Source: Spirosoma sp. (lineage in GTDB: Bacteria > Bacteroidota > Bacteroidia > Cytophagales > Spirosomataceae). Taken from it: 64,000 bases of DNA. The position numbers and the translations under genes are program-made. The stretch is from assembly GCF_026391055.1 (NCBI RefSeq), contig NZ_JAPLET010000025.1, positions 1-64,000 on the forward strand. Reading direction: 5' to 3'. Below are positions 7,577 through 16,036 of the stretch, piece by piece (the first letter of the stretch is position 1; every line of letters starts with the position of its first letter). The notes beneath the pieces were generated by a model. That model searched no databases. It had not been told where the DNA came from and saw nothing but the letters and a program-made list of their open reading frames with translations.

Positions 7577-9106
7577 CTAGCGAAGGAGAGTAAGTGCCCC
7601 CTGCTTCTGGCCGGATGTTGATTTCCCCCGTTGATTCAGCTGATACTGAATACTCCAGGCATACACCCCCACCTCACAAAGTTCACCACGATACTGTCCA
7701 TCCCACTGAAACGGTGCGTTTGACGTCTGGAAAATTATTTCACCCCACCGGTCGAACACCGCCAGGGATGTAATCGTGATATCGCCACAACCGTAGGCCA
7801 GAAACAGATCATTCAGGCCATCCCCATTTGGTGTAAAGCTGGATGGCGCATACAGAATACACTCGCAGGCTTCGTAATCAATCAGGACCGAGTCCAGTAC
7901 TGTTGCACAATCATTTTGAACACTGGCCCTGTACACGCCCGAACTGCTTACCGTTCGTTCGATACCCGTTACCTGGTCCAGCCAGGAAAAATTACCTTCG
8001 GACAGGGTTGGTTGTATGGTAAAAAGCTGCGCTCCACATAAGGACTGGTCCGGCCCCAAATCCAGCTCGGGGGGCCGAACGTACCGTACATAAATACTAT
8101 CGGAAGCCACACAACTGGCCTGTGTGACCTGAATGAGGTACTGACCCTCTTTTTGAACGGTCAGCGTACTTTGCCGGGAACCATCCTGCCAGCGATAGGT
8201 TGATCCGGCTGCTGCCGGGACCTTCAGGGTAAGCGTCTTGCCATTACAGAGCGTGGTATCAGCCCCCAGGTCAAAGTCCAGTGCGTAATCAATCGTAATA
8301 CTATCCCGTAGGGTCTTACAGTTCGTTACGGCGGTTACAGAGTACTTACCGGGCCGGGTAACTAGCAATGTGGGGGCTGTACTACCGTCATTCCAACGAT
8401 AATAGGATGCACCCGGCGTGGTGGCATCCAGCAGCAGGGTACTTTTGCGACCACAGAGCGTAGAGTCCTTCCCCAACTCAAGTTTGGTGGGAACTAACGA
8501 AACATCGTCGACGAATAGGTAATAAAACCCCAGGAAAGGGGGCGTTTTTGTAAAGCTCCCAATGGTAACATATTGCTCTCCCCCTTTGGCGGTCAGAAAC
8601 CCAGCTATACGATGCCATTGCAGACGAGCGATACTAGCTTGGGGACTATTGTCCAGAATTTGCGGCTGAAGGGTGAATCGATCTGTTGATGCTGGATTCT
8701 TGACCAGGTCGGTCGAAAAATAAGCTCCAAGTGTTTCGGTCTGATATTTAGTAGGCGTATCCGTAGCTACGTACATCTCGAAGTAATAACACTCGTTGGC
8801 ATCGAGTGGCTTTGTAAGACGTACGCCCAGGTACTCTGCCCACCCCTGATCAAAGAATAAACGCCCTACCCCCTGGCCCGAATGAGGTGGCAAAGACATT
8901 TGCCCGGTCTGATAACAGGTGTTATAGAAGTCGGGTGTGGCACGGTTGGGGTTATACCAGGGTATAGCTTCAATGAGCAGGTTATCCTGCCGAGGGCAAT
9001 TACTGTAAGTTTCAAAGCTGCCGTTAGGAACAAGATTTTGCCCCGCTACCCGTTCAGACAGGATCATGGCAAGCCAAGCCAACAGCCAACAATATACTTT
9101 ACACAC
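7577..9106 (-). CDS. Secreted protein with Ig-like repeats and a type B T9SS C-terminal domain
   Basis: Predicted surface or secreted protein of 509 residues. It has an N-terminal signal (ending near VAGQ) followed by an N-terminal domain beginning NLVPNGSFETYSNCP, of the kind that resembles carbohydrate-binding jelly rolls. Three related repeats follow, each opening LGKDSTLCG, LGADTTLCN or LGPDQSLCG and containing a short YRW or FSW strand; these look like PKD/Ig-like modules. The C-terminus has the gliding-associated sorting domain (PSSFTPNGDGLND, then FDRWGEIIFQT and WDG), which directs export by the type IX system. The ligand is not evident. It stands alone on the minus strand, with the decayed Uma2 gene beyond its end. 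Confidence 0.85.
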   Translation of the reverse strand: MCKVYCWLLAWLAMILSERVAGQNLVPNGSFETYSNCPRQDNLLIEAIPWYNPNRATPDFYNTCYQTGQMSLPPHSGQGVGRLFFDQGWAEYLGVRLTKPLDANECYYFEMYVATDTPTKYQTETLGAYFSTDLVKNPASTDRFTLQPQILDNSPQASIARLQWHRIAGFLTAKGGEQYVTIGSFTKTPPFLGFYYLFVDDVSLVPTKLELGKDSTLCGRKSTLLLDATTPGASYYRWNDGSTAPTLLVTRPGKYSVTAVTNCKTLRDSITIDYALDFDLGADTTLCNGKTLTLKVPAAAGSTYRWQDGSRQSTLTVQKEGQYLIQVTQASCVASDSIYVRYVRPPELDLGPDQSLCGAQLFTIQPTLSEGNFSWLDQVTGIERTVSSSGVYRASVQNDCATVLDSVLIDYEACECILYAPSSFTPNGDGLNDLFLAYGCGDITITSLAVFDRWGEIIFQTSNAPFQWDGQYRGELCEVGVYAWSIQYQLNQRGKSTSGQKQGALTLLR

Positions 9107-9232
9107 AGCCTTTTCAAGCGTTACATTGAGTAAATCCGATTACTAGAACTACAAAATAGATAGCCTCTAATATACACTATTTTACTCGCCTGATATCGTT
9201 TAGTTGCGGACTACTTATTTAGTAGCCATACT

Positions 9233-9271
9233 AAAAAACCCTCGATCATTCTACTGTAGAAGAGTCGAGGG
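9233..9271 (-). terminator. Rho-independent terminator, minus strand
   Basis: Arms 9239-9245 (CCCTCGA) and 9265-9271 (TCGAGGG) enclose a second short stem (TTCTAC/GTAGAA). On the minus strand the hairpin is followed by six Ts (9233-9238). It would end transcripts coming from the LytTR gene about 270 bases upstream. Confidence 0.7.
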
Positions 9272-9317
9272 CAATGAGTTGACTAATGAGCACCTGCAAC
9301 AGGCTTTTCTAATTGGT

Positions 9318-9355
9318 GCCGAACCGGGTTTCCATTTCTAAAAACCCGGTTCGGC
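9318..9355. repeat. 13-bp perfect hairpin of unknown role
   Basis: Arms 9318-9330 (GCCGAACCGGGTT) and 9343-9355 (AACCCGGTTCGGC) are perfectly complementary around a 12-base loop. No T-run follows on either strand, so it is not a standard terminator. It could stabilise the long 3' end of the LytTR message. Confidence 0.55.
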
Positions 9356-9538
9356 GAGAGGAAGGTAGAACTAATGATATGATAAAGATACCCAATTCCT
9401 AATGAAGTAATATAGAATGGTTGTAAGTATCTAAAAATTGTAAGTGAGTAACCAGATTTGGGATGTAAATACGCGTTTTGCCTGTCTCTGATCAAGATCT
9501 GATCGGACAAGTAGGGTCGACAGGGGGTACTCTGTTTG

Positions 9539-10309
9539 TCAATAATGATTAAATCGCTGTAAAAATTCCTCTTTATAACTTCTGCTTAGAGGCAATAACT
9601 GCGTACCAATGCTCAATTCTGTATCGTTGAACGAATCGACTTTGTGAATATTGACCGCATAGGATCGATGAATTCGCACAAGAGACGGCAAATTCATCCG
9701 TTCTAATATCCCGCTTAATGTCAACCTAATTACGTATTTCCGATTACCTGTAATTAAAGTCGTGTACACATTGTCGGCCTCCAGATACAGTAGGTCATCG
9801 ACGTTAATTTTAACAAACTGATAATTTTGTTTTACAAACAGATGATCGTTGATGTGCAGGATTGTCTCCCGATCACGCGTACCTTTTTCAAGTGGGGCCG
9901 CCACCGCCGAAACAGGCTTACTCCGCTGGTTGAAATTATGAATAGCCAATTCAATGGCGGTTCGAAGACTGGCCAGTTGATAAGGCTTGTTGACATACGC
10001 GGCCGGATAGGTCTGCTTAGCCCTTTCCAGGGTTTCTCGGTCTGTAAGAGCGGTCAGGTAGATAACAGGAATGGGCCGTTCGGCGGTTAACCGTCGAACT
10101 GTTTCAATACCGTCCCAATCGCCTTTTATGGTAATATCGCAGAGGAGTAGATCAACTCGCTGCCGCTGGAATAAGTCAAGTGCTTTGCGGCCATTATTCG
10201 CAATACCCACTATGAAATAGCCGTCTGCTTCCAGACTGTCGCTCAACTCCATAGCTAAAATACCTTCATCTTCAACCAGTAGAATATGTATGCGCTCGTC
10301 ACTAATCAT
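9539..10309 (-). CDS. LytTR-family response regulator
   Basis: DNA-binding response regulator of 256 residues. The receiver domain spans about residues 7-125, with acidic residues VEDE, the phosphorylation site Asp58 (LLLCDITI), the conserved Thr (YLTAL) and Lys (NKPY). A linker follows, then a LytTR DNA-binding domain from about 155 to 255 (ILYLEADNVYTTLI-like pattern, VRIHRSYAVN and LPLSRSYKEEF). The upstream gene on the same strand is a TPR histidine kinase whose C-terminus is a HisKA_2-type kinase, so this is its likely partner, although 313 bases separate them. It probably has its own promoter at 10416. Targets are unknown. Confidence 0.92.
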   Translation of the reverse strand: MISDERIHILLVEDEGILAMELSDSLEADGYFIVGIANNGRKALDLFQRQRVDLLLCDITIKGDWDGIETVRRLTAERPIPVIYLTALTDRETLERAKQTYPAAYVNKPYQLASLRTAIELAIHNFNQRSKPVSAVAAPLEKGTRDRETILHINDHLFVKQNYQFVKINVDDLLYLEADNVYTTLITGNRKYVIRLTLSGILERMNLPSLVRIHRSYAVNIHKVDSFNDTELSIGTQLLPLSRSYKEEFLQRFNHY

Positions 10310-10622
10310 TAAAGGTGGCGTTTTACGAATTTCTATGACTAGGCGTAGATGTAAGCATTCATCCCTGAAAATAAAAACAATTCTCTACATCCACGTCGAT
10401 TTACCTGTTATAGAGCAAAGATATATACCTATTTGGGCTTTATACAGCATTTAAGTTAACTCAATGGCTATAACAAACAGTTAGCTATCCTGAAAACAGA
10501 GTACTATAATTATAACCCATATATTCATTTGTTGTTAAAAAGAAGTCAAACAGGATTTTTCGAACAGAAAGGAAGCCCTAAACAGCATTTGACGAGCTTC
10601 TGTCCAGATTTGGTATAATCCA
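10310..10622. other. 313-base gap: promoter and leader of the LytTR regulator
   Basis: The gap holds the -7 word at 10416-10423 and, in the leader, an inverted repeat of CGTAGATGTA (10344-10353) with TACATCCACG (10386-10395), matching at 9 of 10 positions. That repeat could be a regulator-binding site or a leader hairpin. The rest, 10440-10622, is AT-rich without a gene I can support. Confidence 0.45.
10416..10423 (-). promoter_or_regulatory. -7 promoter word for the LytTR regulator
   Basis: On the minus strand this reads TATCTTTG, a perfect TAnnTTTG. The start codon is about 107 bases downstream. A TTG at the expected -33 distance is not apparent. Confidence 0.5.
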
Positions 10623-12704
10623 TTAGGCTGCCAGCCGGGTTTGTGGAATGTGTAATCGGAACAAGGTTCCGTTTTGGGATACCAGTTCAAAGTTGCCTTC
10701 CAGTTGTTCGGCAAGCGAGGTGACCAAACGTCGGCCAAATGATTTTCGGCTACCCGATTTCTGCCAGTCATCCGCTTTTATGCCAGGGCCATTATCTTGT
10801 ACTTCCAGCGTAATACCGGGTTGTAGAGAGCCATCCGTATAATCCAGCTTGATCCGCAGCAAAGGCCGTTCCTGGTGGATAAAAGCATATTTAAAGGAGT
10901 TTGTGATAAGTTCGTTGACAATCAATCCCAATGGCATCGCAACATCGACATCCAACTCCTGTAGAACAACATCTACCTGTAGGTCGAAGTTGGACGACTC
11001 ATACCCATACGCCTGCATCAGACTTTCAGCCAGATCGGTCAGATACTCCCGTATGTTAACGATGGTCACCCGGTCCGACTGGTATAACCGCTGATGTATC
11101 AACGACATTGCCTGCACCCGCTGCTGGCCTTTTCGTAGCGCCTGAATTGCTTTTTCATCGGTCAGACCATTGGCCTGCAAAGTGAGTAGGCTCGATACAA
11201 TGGCTAGGTTGTTTTTTACCCGGTGGTGTAATTCCTTCATCAACGTACGAAGCTGATCCGACTGGCTGATGAGTTGCTGACTGTTGCTGGTAATGATTTC
11301 GTTCTGGGCAGATAAGCGCACATTCGCCCGGCGAATTGCCCAATACTGACCTACCAGCATACTAAGCAAGAGAAAAAGTAAACCCAGCCCGCCCGCCATG
11401 TACTGCATTTGACGGGTAGTCTGATGATTTTGCTGATCGAGTGCCGTAATTTGATTTATCCGCCTTTGGGTCTCGTATTTTGCCTGAACTTCGGCAACGG
11501 CCCGCGTTTTTTCGACCTCAGCAGCCGCCTGAATCTGTGCAATTCTACGGTCTTTCTCTGCCTGAATAGCCGCTATTTCTTTCGCCTTTACCGATTCTAT
11601 CCGGGCAATCTCCCGCGCTTTGGCCAGGACCAGGTTAGCTTGGATTGTAGCCAGATCATTAGCTTTCTTAACCGCAAACTGCTCTTCCAGACTTGCTACC
11701 GTTCGGGTCTTTTCGAGCGTCATTAACGAATCTTCTATTCGCTTGTTCTGCACGGCATAGTAATAGGCTTTATCATATTTCCCCGTACTGGCATACATCT
11801 GCGACATCATCTTGTATACCGACCGGCTTAACGGAGCATCTTTACTTTGTTCAACCAGCTTTATAGCTTTTTCACCATAATACTCAGCCTCTTCATTTTT
11901 CTTTAACGCCTGATAGGCAGTGGATAAATTTCGATAATTGTGTACCAGACTGGTAGTTCTGTTCACTTCCAGATTAATAGCCAGCGCCTTGTTAAGATAC
12001 CCGATAGCTTCTTCGTACCGGCCCTGTACATTCGAATTCTTACCCAGGTTGTTATAAATGACCCGGTAAGCTTCCGGCTTAGAATGAATGGCATCGTTGA
12101 TGGCTATCGCCCTGAGAAAACATTCTCGACCACGTTCGAACTCATTCAGGTCTTCATAGATAATTCCAAGATTCACATAATTATCGGCCAGATTACGGCT
12201 AGCCTTGATGTTTTGGTTGATAGCAATGGCCTGCTGCATATAGTATATTCCTTTTTCAAGGTGATTGCGCACCCGCTGATTTTCACCCATGGTTTTATAC
12301 AGTAGTCCCATCGTATGGTACACCCGGGCAACAGAACCGGGCTTGCGGCTGCGGGTGAAACAGTTTATGGCCGACTGAGCATTCAATAAAGATTCGTCGA
12401 ACAGGCCCTGATGCAGCCGAATGGTAGCCGTCAATAAATGATATTCGCCTAACGCAGCGACGTTGTTTGTGCGCCTGGAGAGTGCCAGCATTGGCTTCAG
12501 GTACTGATTGGCCGAATCGAGCTGACTTTGTTTGTAAAAATTATTCGCAATATCGTAGTAAGTGTTTGCCCGGGTAGTGTCGGGCTGCCTGTTATGCAGC
12601 GTTGCTTTCAGACTATCGATTAATTGACGCTGTGCCTGTGCATCATTTGAGGTGATTATCTCGATCACAAGAAAGCCAAACAAAGCCCAGAAATGACTTT
12701 TCAT
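10623..12704 (-). CDS. TPR-containing histidine kinase of the HisKA_2 type
   Basis: Sensor kinase of 693 residues. From the start at 12704 (MKSHFWALFG) there is a hydrophobic signal. TPR repeats follow from about 45 to 350 (YVNLGIIYEDLNEFERGREC, IYNNLGKNSNVQGRYEEAIG and similar), which should face the periplasm. A charged coiled coil of about 85 residues carries an imperfect repeat (AREIARIES, AKEIAAIQAE, RRIAQIQAA). One transmembrane helix (GGLGLLFLLLSMLVGQYW) comes next. The kinase has the His in LMKELHHRVKNNL near residue 490, the N box NELITNSFKYAF and the G box DNGPGI. Longer starts at 12722 and 12776 exist but spoil the signal. The LytTR regulator downstream is the likely partner. The stimulus is unknown. 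Confidence 0.9.
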   Translation of the reverse strand: MKSHFWALFGFLVIEIITSNDAQAQRQLIDSLKATLHNRQPDTTRANTYYDIANNFYKQSQLDSANQYLKPMLALSRRTNNVAALGEYHLLTATIRLHQGLFDESLLNAQSAINCFTRSRKPGSVARVYHTMGLLYKTMGENQRVRNHLEKGIYYMQQAIAINQNIKASRNLADNYVNLGIIYEDLNEFERGRECFLRAIAINDAIHSKPEAYRVIYNNLGKNSNVQGRYEEAIGYLNKALAINLEVNRTTSLVHNYRNLSTAYQALKKNEEAEYYGEKAIKLVEQSKDAPLSRSVYKMMSQMYASTGKYDKAYYYAVQNKRIEDSLMTLEKTRTVASLEEQFAVKKANDLATIQANLVLAKAREIARIESVKAKEIAAIQAEKDRRIAQIQAAAEVEKTRAVAEVQAKYETQRRINQITALDQQNHQTTRQMQYMAGGLGLLFLLLSMLVGQYWAIRRANVRLSAQNEIITSNSQQLISQSDQLRTLMKELHHRVKNNLAIVSSLLTLQANGLTDEKAIQALRKGQQRVQAMSLIHQRLYQSDRVTIVNIREYLTDLAESLMQAYGYESSNFDLQVDVVLQELDVDVAMPLGLIVNELITNSFKYAFIHQERPLLRIKLDYTDGSLQPGITLEVQDNGPGIKADDWQKSGSRKSFGRRLVTSLAEQLEGNFELVSQNGTLFRLHIPQTRLAA

Positions 12705-12906
12705 GCGTATTGAGCGTACCATTTTGGATAAAGGGAAGTAGCTGTGACAATTGCAATAACTAAAGGAAAGATACAATAAAATTCAAGTTCAATGTAAACC
12801 GGATGGCTCTTACATGTTCAGAAGCTGTTTAATTGCCCCCGGCATCGACTAAAGAAACGACAGGGCACCAACGATTTTTCCCGGCAATCAATAAATCAAT
12901 CAATAA

Positions 12907-12937
12907 TTTGACTTTATCTTTTCTTATTCTACATTTG
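12907..12937 (+). promoter_or_regulatory. Promoter of the BlaI/M56 operon
   Basis: A -33 TTTG (12907-12910) is followed after 19 bases by TACATTTG (12930-12937), a perfect fit to the Bacteroidota pattern TTG-N19-TAnnTTTG. The start codon is at 12963, giving a leader of about 20 bases. Confidence 0.75.
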
Positions 12938-12943
12938 TAGAAT
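12926..12943. promoter_or_regulatory. BlaI/MecI-type operator overlapping the -7 word
   Basis: ATTCTACA and TGTAGAAT form 8-bp inverted arms around a two-base centre. The core TACA-TT-TGTA is the half-site pattern recognised by BlaI and MecI. It covers the whole -7 promoter word, so bound repressor would block its own promoter. The assignment rests on the known operator pattern and the BlaI gene 20 bases downstream. Confidence 0.75.
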
Positions 12944-12962
12944 AATCTCTATAACCATAGAA

Positions 12963-13334
12963 ATGAAGCTATCTGCTGCCGAAGAAATCCTGATGCAACA
13001 CCTGTGGAAACGGGAAAGAGCATTCATGAAGGATCTTCTTGATGCTTACGACGATCCCAAACCAGCCGTCACAACAGTGGCCACGTTACTCAAGCGGGTT
13101 ATTGATAAAGGGTTTGTCAGCTATCGGGAATTTGGAAATTCAAGAGAGTATTATCCGCTAATTGCCCGGAACGATTATTTCTCTACTCATGTGAATGGGC
13201 TCATCAAGAATTTCTTCAATAATTCGGCGGCCCAGTTTGCTTCGTTTTTTACTACCGAAACACACTTATCAGCGTCTGAACTCGAAGCGCTTAAAGACAT
13301 TATTGATCAGGAAATTCAAAAACGGAAATCATGA
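12963..13334 (+). CDS. BlaI/MecI-family repressor
   Basis: Winged-helix repressor of 123 residues. It has the family opening LSAAEEILMQHLW, the recognition region (KPAVTTVATLLKRVIDKGFV) and the wing with YREFGNSREYYPL. The C-terminal dimerisation part carries FFNNSAAQFASFF and LEALKDIIDQ. In the known systems a membrane M56 protease senses a ligand and triggers cleavage of the repressor. Here the M56 gene overlaps this stop codon by four bases, so the two are translated together. The operator in its own promoter points to autoregulation. No beta-lactamase or penicillin-binding protein lies beside it, so the inducing signal is probably different from that of classical bla operons. Confidence 0.93.
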   Translation: MKLSAAEEILMQHLWKRERAFMKDLLDAYDDPKPAVTTVATLLKRVIDKGFVSYREFGNSREYYPLIARNDYFSTHVNGLIKNFFNNSAAQFASFFTTETHLSASELEALKDIIDQEIQKRKS

Positions 13335-14674
13335 TAGCTTATGTTCTTAAATCCATCCTATGCCTGTTGATCTTGTTCGGCTTTTATAAACTATTGCTGG
13401 AAGGCGAAAAACTCCACTGGTTCAATCGGTTCTACTTATTGTTCAGCCTCATCTTTTCGTTGGTCATCCCCCTGCTGACGATCAATGTTCAACCTGAACT
13501 GGTTCCTATTTTAGAACCTCAGCCCAACTACCAGGCCGAGCGCTATCTGACAAATCTGGCTGAACAAAACTATAGATCGGCTCAACCAGTATACGACTTT
13601 TTGGCCATTGCCGAGCTACTTTACGGCCTTGTGGCATCGATCCTGCTCATTCGATTTGGCCGAAATATTTTCTCCCTGATTCAGCGCATCAGACAGCACC
13701 GGAAAGTTCGGTACCAGGATGCTACCCTTGTCCTTCTGCCTGAAGATGGCCTGCCTCATACGTTTCTACATTACCTTTTTGTTGGCAAATCCGCCTTCGA
13801 GTCACAGGCCATTGAGCCGGAATTGTTCACGCACGAACTGGCACACATCCGGCAGAGGCACACCTACGATATTCTTTTTATTGAGCTGCTTTCCTGCTTC
13901 TATTGGTTTAATCCCTTGCTTTTGCTGATCAAACGCGCCATCCGGCTCAATCACGAATTTCTGGCCGATTCGGCAGTCCTTAATCAACACAAGCACGTCA
14001 TTGAATACCAGCGTTTACTACTGAGCAAGTTAACCCTTACCACACCCGTTTATTTAGCCAGTCAACTAACGTTTCACGCAACCAAACAACGATTTTTTAT
14101 GATGACCAAACACACATCCAGAACCCGGGTTTTAATTGTCAGTACGCTGGCATTAAGCTTAATTATGCTAGTTGGAGCTATTTTTAGCACCAAATTGGTT
14201 GCTCAAGTGCCCGCAGCAATCCCACAAAAATCGCAACCCGAAACAGTCCGGAAGCCTCTTCCGGTGGAGTCAAATAAATACCAAGAGCAGTACAAAGACA
14301 AGCTGGTTGTGACTGCATTTAGAGGTCGACAGAAGTTTGCAAATCTGTCTGAAGAAGAGAAGAAGAATGTTATTTTAATTGCGCCTATACCTCCAAAAAC
14401 ACCCACCGACGCTCAGTTTTCGGACTGGAAGAACCCCAAGTTATTTGGCATCTGGATCGACGATAAGCGGGTAAAAAATGAAGTACTTGATAAATATAAG
14501 CCTATTGATATTGCGTCGTTTTCGGGCAGCTTTGTCCATAAGAACGCCCGTCAGCCCGAAGGCTATTTGTACCAACTGGACTTAATGACCCATGCGGCCT
14601 ACGAACGCTACCTGAAAGAGCAAAAAGAGAATCCGTTTTTAGTGGTAGAGCAGCGATTTTCCAAACGGAAATAG
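13331..14674 (+). CDS. M56-family membrane metallopeptidase (BlaR1-like sensor)
   Basis: Polytopic membrane protease of 447 residues. Hydrophobic helices at the N-terminus (SILCLLILFGFYKLL, LLFSLIFSLVIPLL) lead to a cytoplasmic zinc site HELAH at 168-172, with the later acidic ligand in NHEFLADSAVL. A further membrane helix (ALSLIMLVGAIFSTKLV, around 275) precedes a C-terminal part of about 150 residues that should lie outside the cytoplasm. That part lacks the penicillin-binding sensor domain of true BlaR1 and has no SxxK motif that I can see, so it likely senses something else. It overlaps the BlaI gene by four bases (ATGA). The expected role is cleavage or inactivation of the BlaI repressor on signal. 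Confidence 0.9.
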   Translation: MIAYVLKSILCLLILFGFYKLLLEGEKLHWFNRFYLLFSLIFSLVIPLLTINVQPELVPILEPQPNYQAERYLTNLAEQNYRSAQPVYDFLAIAELLYGLVASILLIRFGRNIFSLIQRIRQHRKVRYQDATLVLLPEDGLPHTFLHYLFVGKSAFESQAIEPELFTHELAHIRQRHTYDILFIELLSCFYWFNPLLLLIKRAIRLNHEFLADSAVLNQHKHVIEYQRLLLSKLTLTTPVYLASQLTFHATKQRFFMMTKHTSRTRVLIVSTLALSLIMLVGAIFSTKLVAQVPAAIPQKSQPETVRKPLPVESNKYQEQYKDKLVVTAFRGRQKFANLSEEEKKNVILIAPIPPKTPTDAQFSDWKNPKLFGIWIDDKRVKNEVLDKYKPIDIASFSGSFVHKNARQPEGYLYQLDLMTHAAYERYLKEQKENPFLVVEQRFSKRK

Positions 14675-14682
14675 GCCAATAA

Positions 14683-14886
14683 CTAATTAGACGGATTATA
14701 CCGGGCAGCATCGATAATGGACCACAGATGAATGATCCACCCCATCAGGATAAACCAGAGTCCACCGGCCAGCACAAATTGCAGAATAGCCATCAACAGA
14801 CGACCTTGTAGAAGTTGCCCTAACCCCGGAATGAAGAAGCTACAAAGAGCAGCAAGCACATTGCCACCCGAACCCTGACCTGCCAT
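14683..14886 (-). CDS. Small membrane protein, TM2-like
   Basis: 67 residues with two hydrophobic segments (ALCSFFIPGLGQLLQG and LAGGLWFILMGWIIHLWSII). The PGLGQLLQGR turn and the polar C-terminal DAARYNP resemble TM2-domain and related small membrane proteins. No function is established for this group. It converges with the M56 gene, with only eight bases between the stops, and starts with a Gly/Ser-rich MAGQGSGG. Confidence 0.75.
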   Translation of the reverse strand: MAGQGSGGNVLAALCSFFIPGLGQLLQGRLLMAILQFVLAGGLWFILMGWIIHLWSIIDAARYNPSN

Positions 14887-14925
14887 GGTATTCGTCGTTT
14901 GCGGTAAATATAGTCAGTCTGAAAA

Positions 14926-14957
14926 CAAAAAAAGTGTCGGGTCTGAGGACCCGACAC
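14926..14957 (-). terminator. Terminator of the sugar/toxin-antitoxin operon
   Basis: Arms 14934-14943 and 14948-14957 (GTGTCGGGTC and its complement) form a perfect 10-bp stem with a TGAG loop. On the minus strand it runs into seven Ts (14927-14933). It lies 26 bases past the isomerase stop. Confidence 0.88.
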
Positions 14958-14983
14958 CACAAAAACATACAAATACGAAACGT

Positions 14984-16036
14984 TTATAGCCCCAACACTT
15001 TCTTATTGAAGGCATCATCGGCACCGGTGCCGGCGAAGTCGTCAAAAGCGCGTTCGGTCACACGGATGATGTGATCCGAAATGAATGGAGCACCTTCGGC
15101 AGCCCCTTGTTCAGGGTGTTTGATGGCGCACTCCCACTCCAATACCGCCCAGCGGTCGTAGTCGTACTGGGCCAGTTTCGAGAAGATACCCGCAAAATCA
15201 ACCTGACCATCGCCCAGTGAACGGAACCGTCCGGCTCGCTCTACCCATCCCTGATACCCGCCATACACGCCCTGCTTACCCGTTGGGTTAAACTCAGCAT
15301 CTTTCACATGGTACGCATAAATACGATCGTGGTAGAAGTCAATGAAGTGTAGATAATCCAGTTGTTGCAGCACAAAGTGGCTTGGGTCGTAGTTGATACC
15401 GGCGCGGGGGTGGTTGCCCACTTTTTCCAGGAACATCTCGAACGTGATGCCATCGTGCAGGTCTTCGCCAGGGTGCAGTTCATAGGCCAGATCAACACCA
15501 GCTTCGTCATACGCATTCAGGATGGGCAACCAGCGGTCGGCAAGTTCTTTGAAACCCGTTTCGACCAGACCCGCCGGACGCTGTGGCCAGGGGTACACAA
15601 ATGGCCACAGCAGCGCGCCCGAAAAAGTAGGACTGGCCACCAGACCCAGATTCTTGCTGGCTTTGGCGGTCATTAGTAGCTGATCCACCGCCCATGCCTG
15701 CTGTTCTTTGGGTTTGCCTGCCAATTCGGCCGGACCGAAGCCATCGAACATGGGACCATAGGCTGGATGCACAGCTACCAGTTGCCCTTGCAGGTGGGTG
15801 GCGAGTTCAGTGATCTCAACGCCGATATCCTTCAGCTTCCCTTTTAGCTCATCGCAGTAGGTAAGGCTTTCCGAAGCCTGCTTCAGGTCGATCAGACGTG
15901 GGTCCCAGGTTGGGATCTGGATACCTTTGTAGCCTAGATCGGCCATGTATTTGGCAATCGTATCGAGCGAATTAAATGGGGCCGTATCACCCAGAAATTG
16001 GGCAAGAAAAATGCCCGGACCTTTCATCGTTTTCAT
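14984..16036 (-). CDS. Sugar phosphate isomerase/epimerase-like TIM-barrel protein
   Basis: Xylose-isomerase-like TIM barrel of 350 residues. Typical features are DLGYKGIQIPTWD near the N-terminus, YELHPGEDLHDG with a metal-ligand Glu, NYDPSHFVLQQLD, the YAYHVKDAEF strand, and WAVLEWECAIKHPEQG near the end. Family members isomerise or epimerise sugars and their keto derivatives using a divalent metal. Two Gfo/Idh/MocA oxidoreductases lie upstream on the same strand, a pairing seen in inositol and 3-keto-sugar pathways. The start at 16036 overlaps the stop of the DUF5615 gene by four bases; an ATG nine bases later (MKGPG) is a second choice. The substrate is not known. Confidence 0.88.
   Translation of the reverse strand: MKTMKGPGIFLAQFLGDTAPFNSLDTIAKYMADLGYKGIQIPTWDPRLIDLKQASESLTYCDELKGKLKDIGVEITELATHLQGQLVAVHPAYGPMFDGFGPAELAGKPKEQQAWAVDQLLMTAKASKNLGLVASPTFSGALLWPFVYPWPQRPAGLVETGFKELADRWLPILNAYDEAGVDLAYELHPGEDLHDGITFEMFLEKVGNHPRAGINYDPSHFVLQQLDYLHFIDFYHDRIYAYHVKDAEFNPTGKQGVYGGYQGWVERAGRFRSLGDGQVDFAGIFSKLAQYDYDRWAVLEWECAIKHPEQGAAEGAPFISDHIIRVTERAFDDFAGTGADDAFNKKVLGL

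Larger units (their letters stand above)
9107..9538. other. 432-base gene-free gap with two strong hairpins
   Basis: Besides the terminator at 9233-9271 and the hairpin at 9318-9355, I see no convincing gene. A 75-residue minus-strand frame at 9283-9510 overlaps the second hairpin and has no recognisable domain or clear start signal. Transcription from the LytTR gene on the right would cross this gap before reaching the terminator. Confidence 0.5.

Noticed and set aside
9283-9510. 75-residue minus-strand ORF in the gap after the LytTR gene
   Set aside because: It overlaps a strong hairpin, has no clear ribosome-binding site and no recognisable motif.
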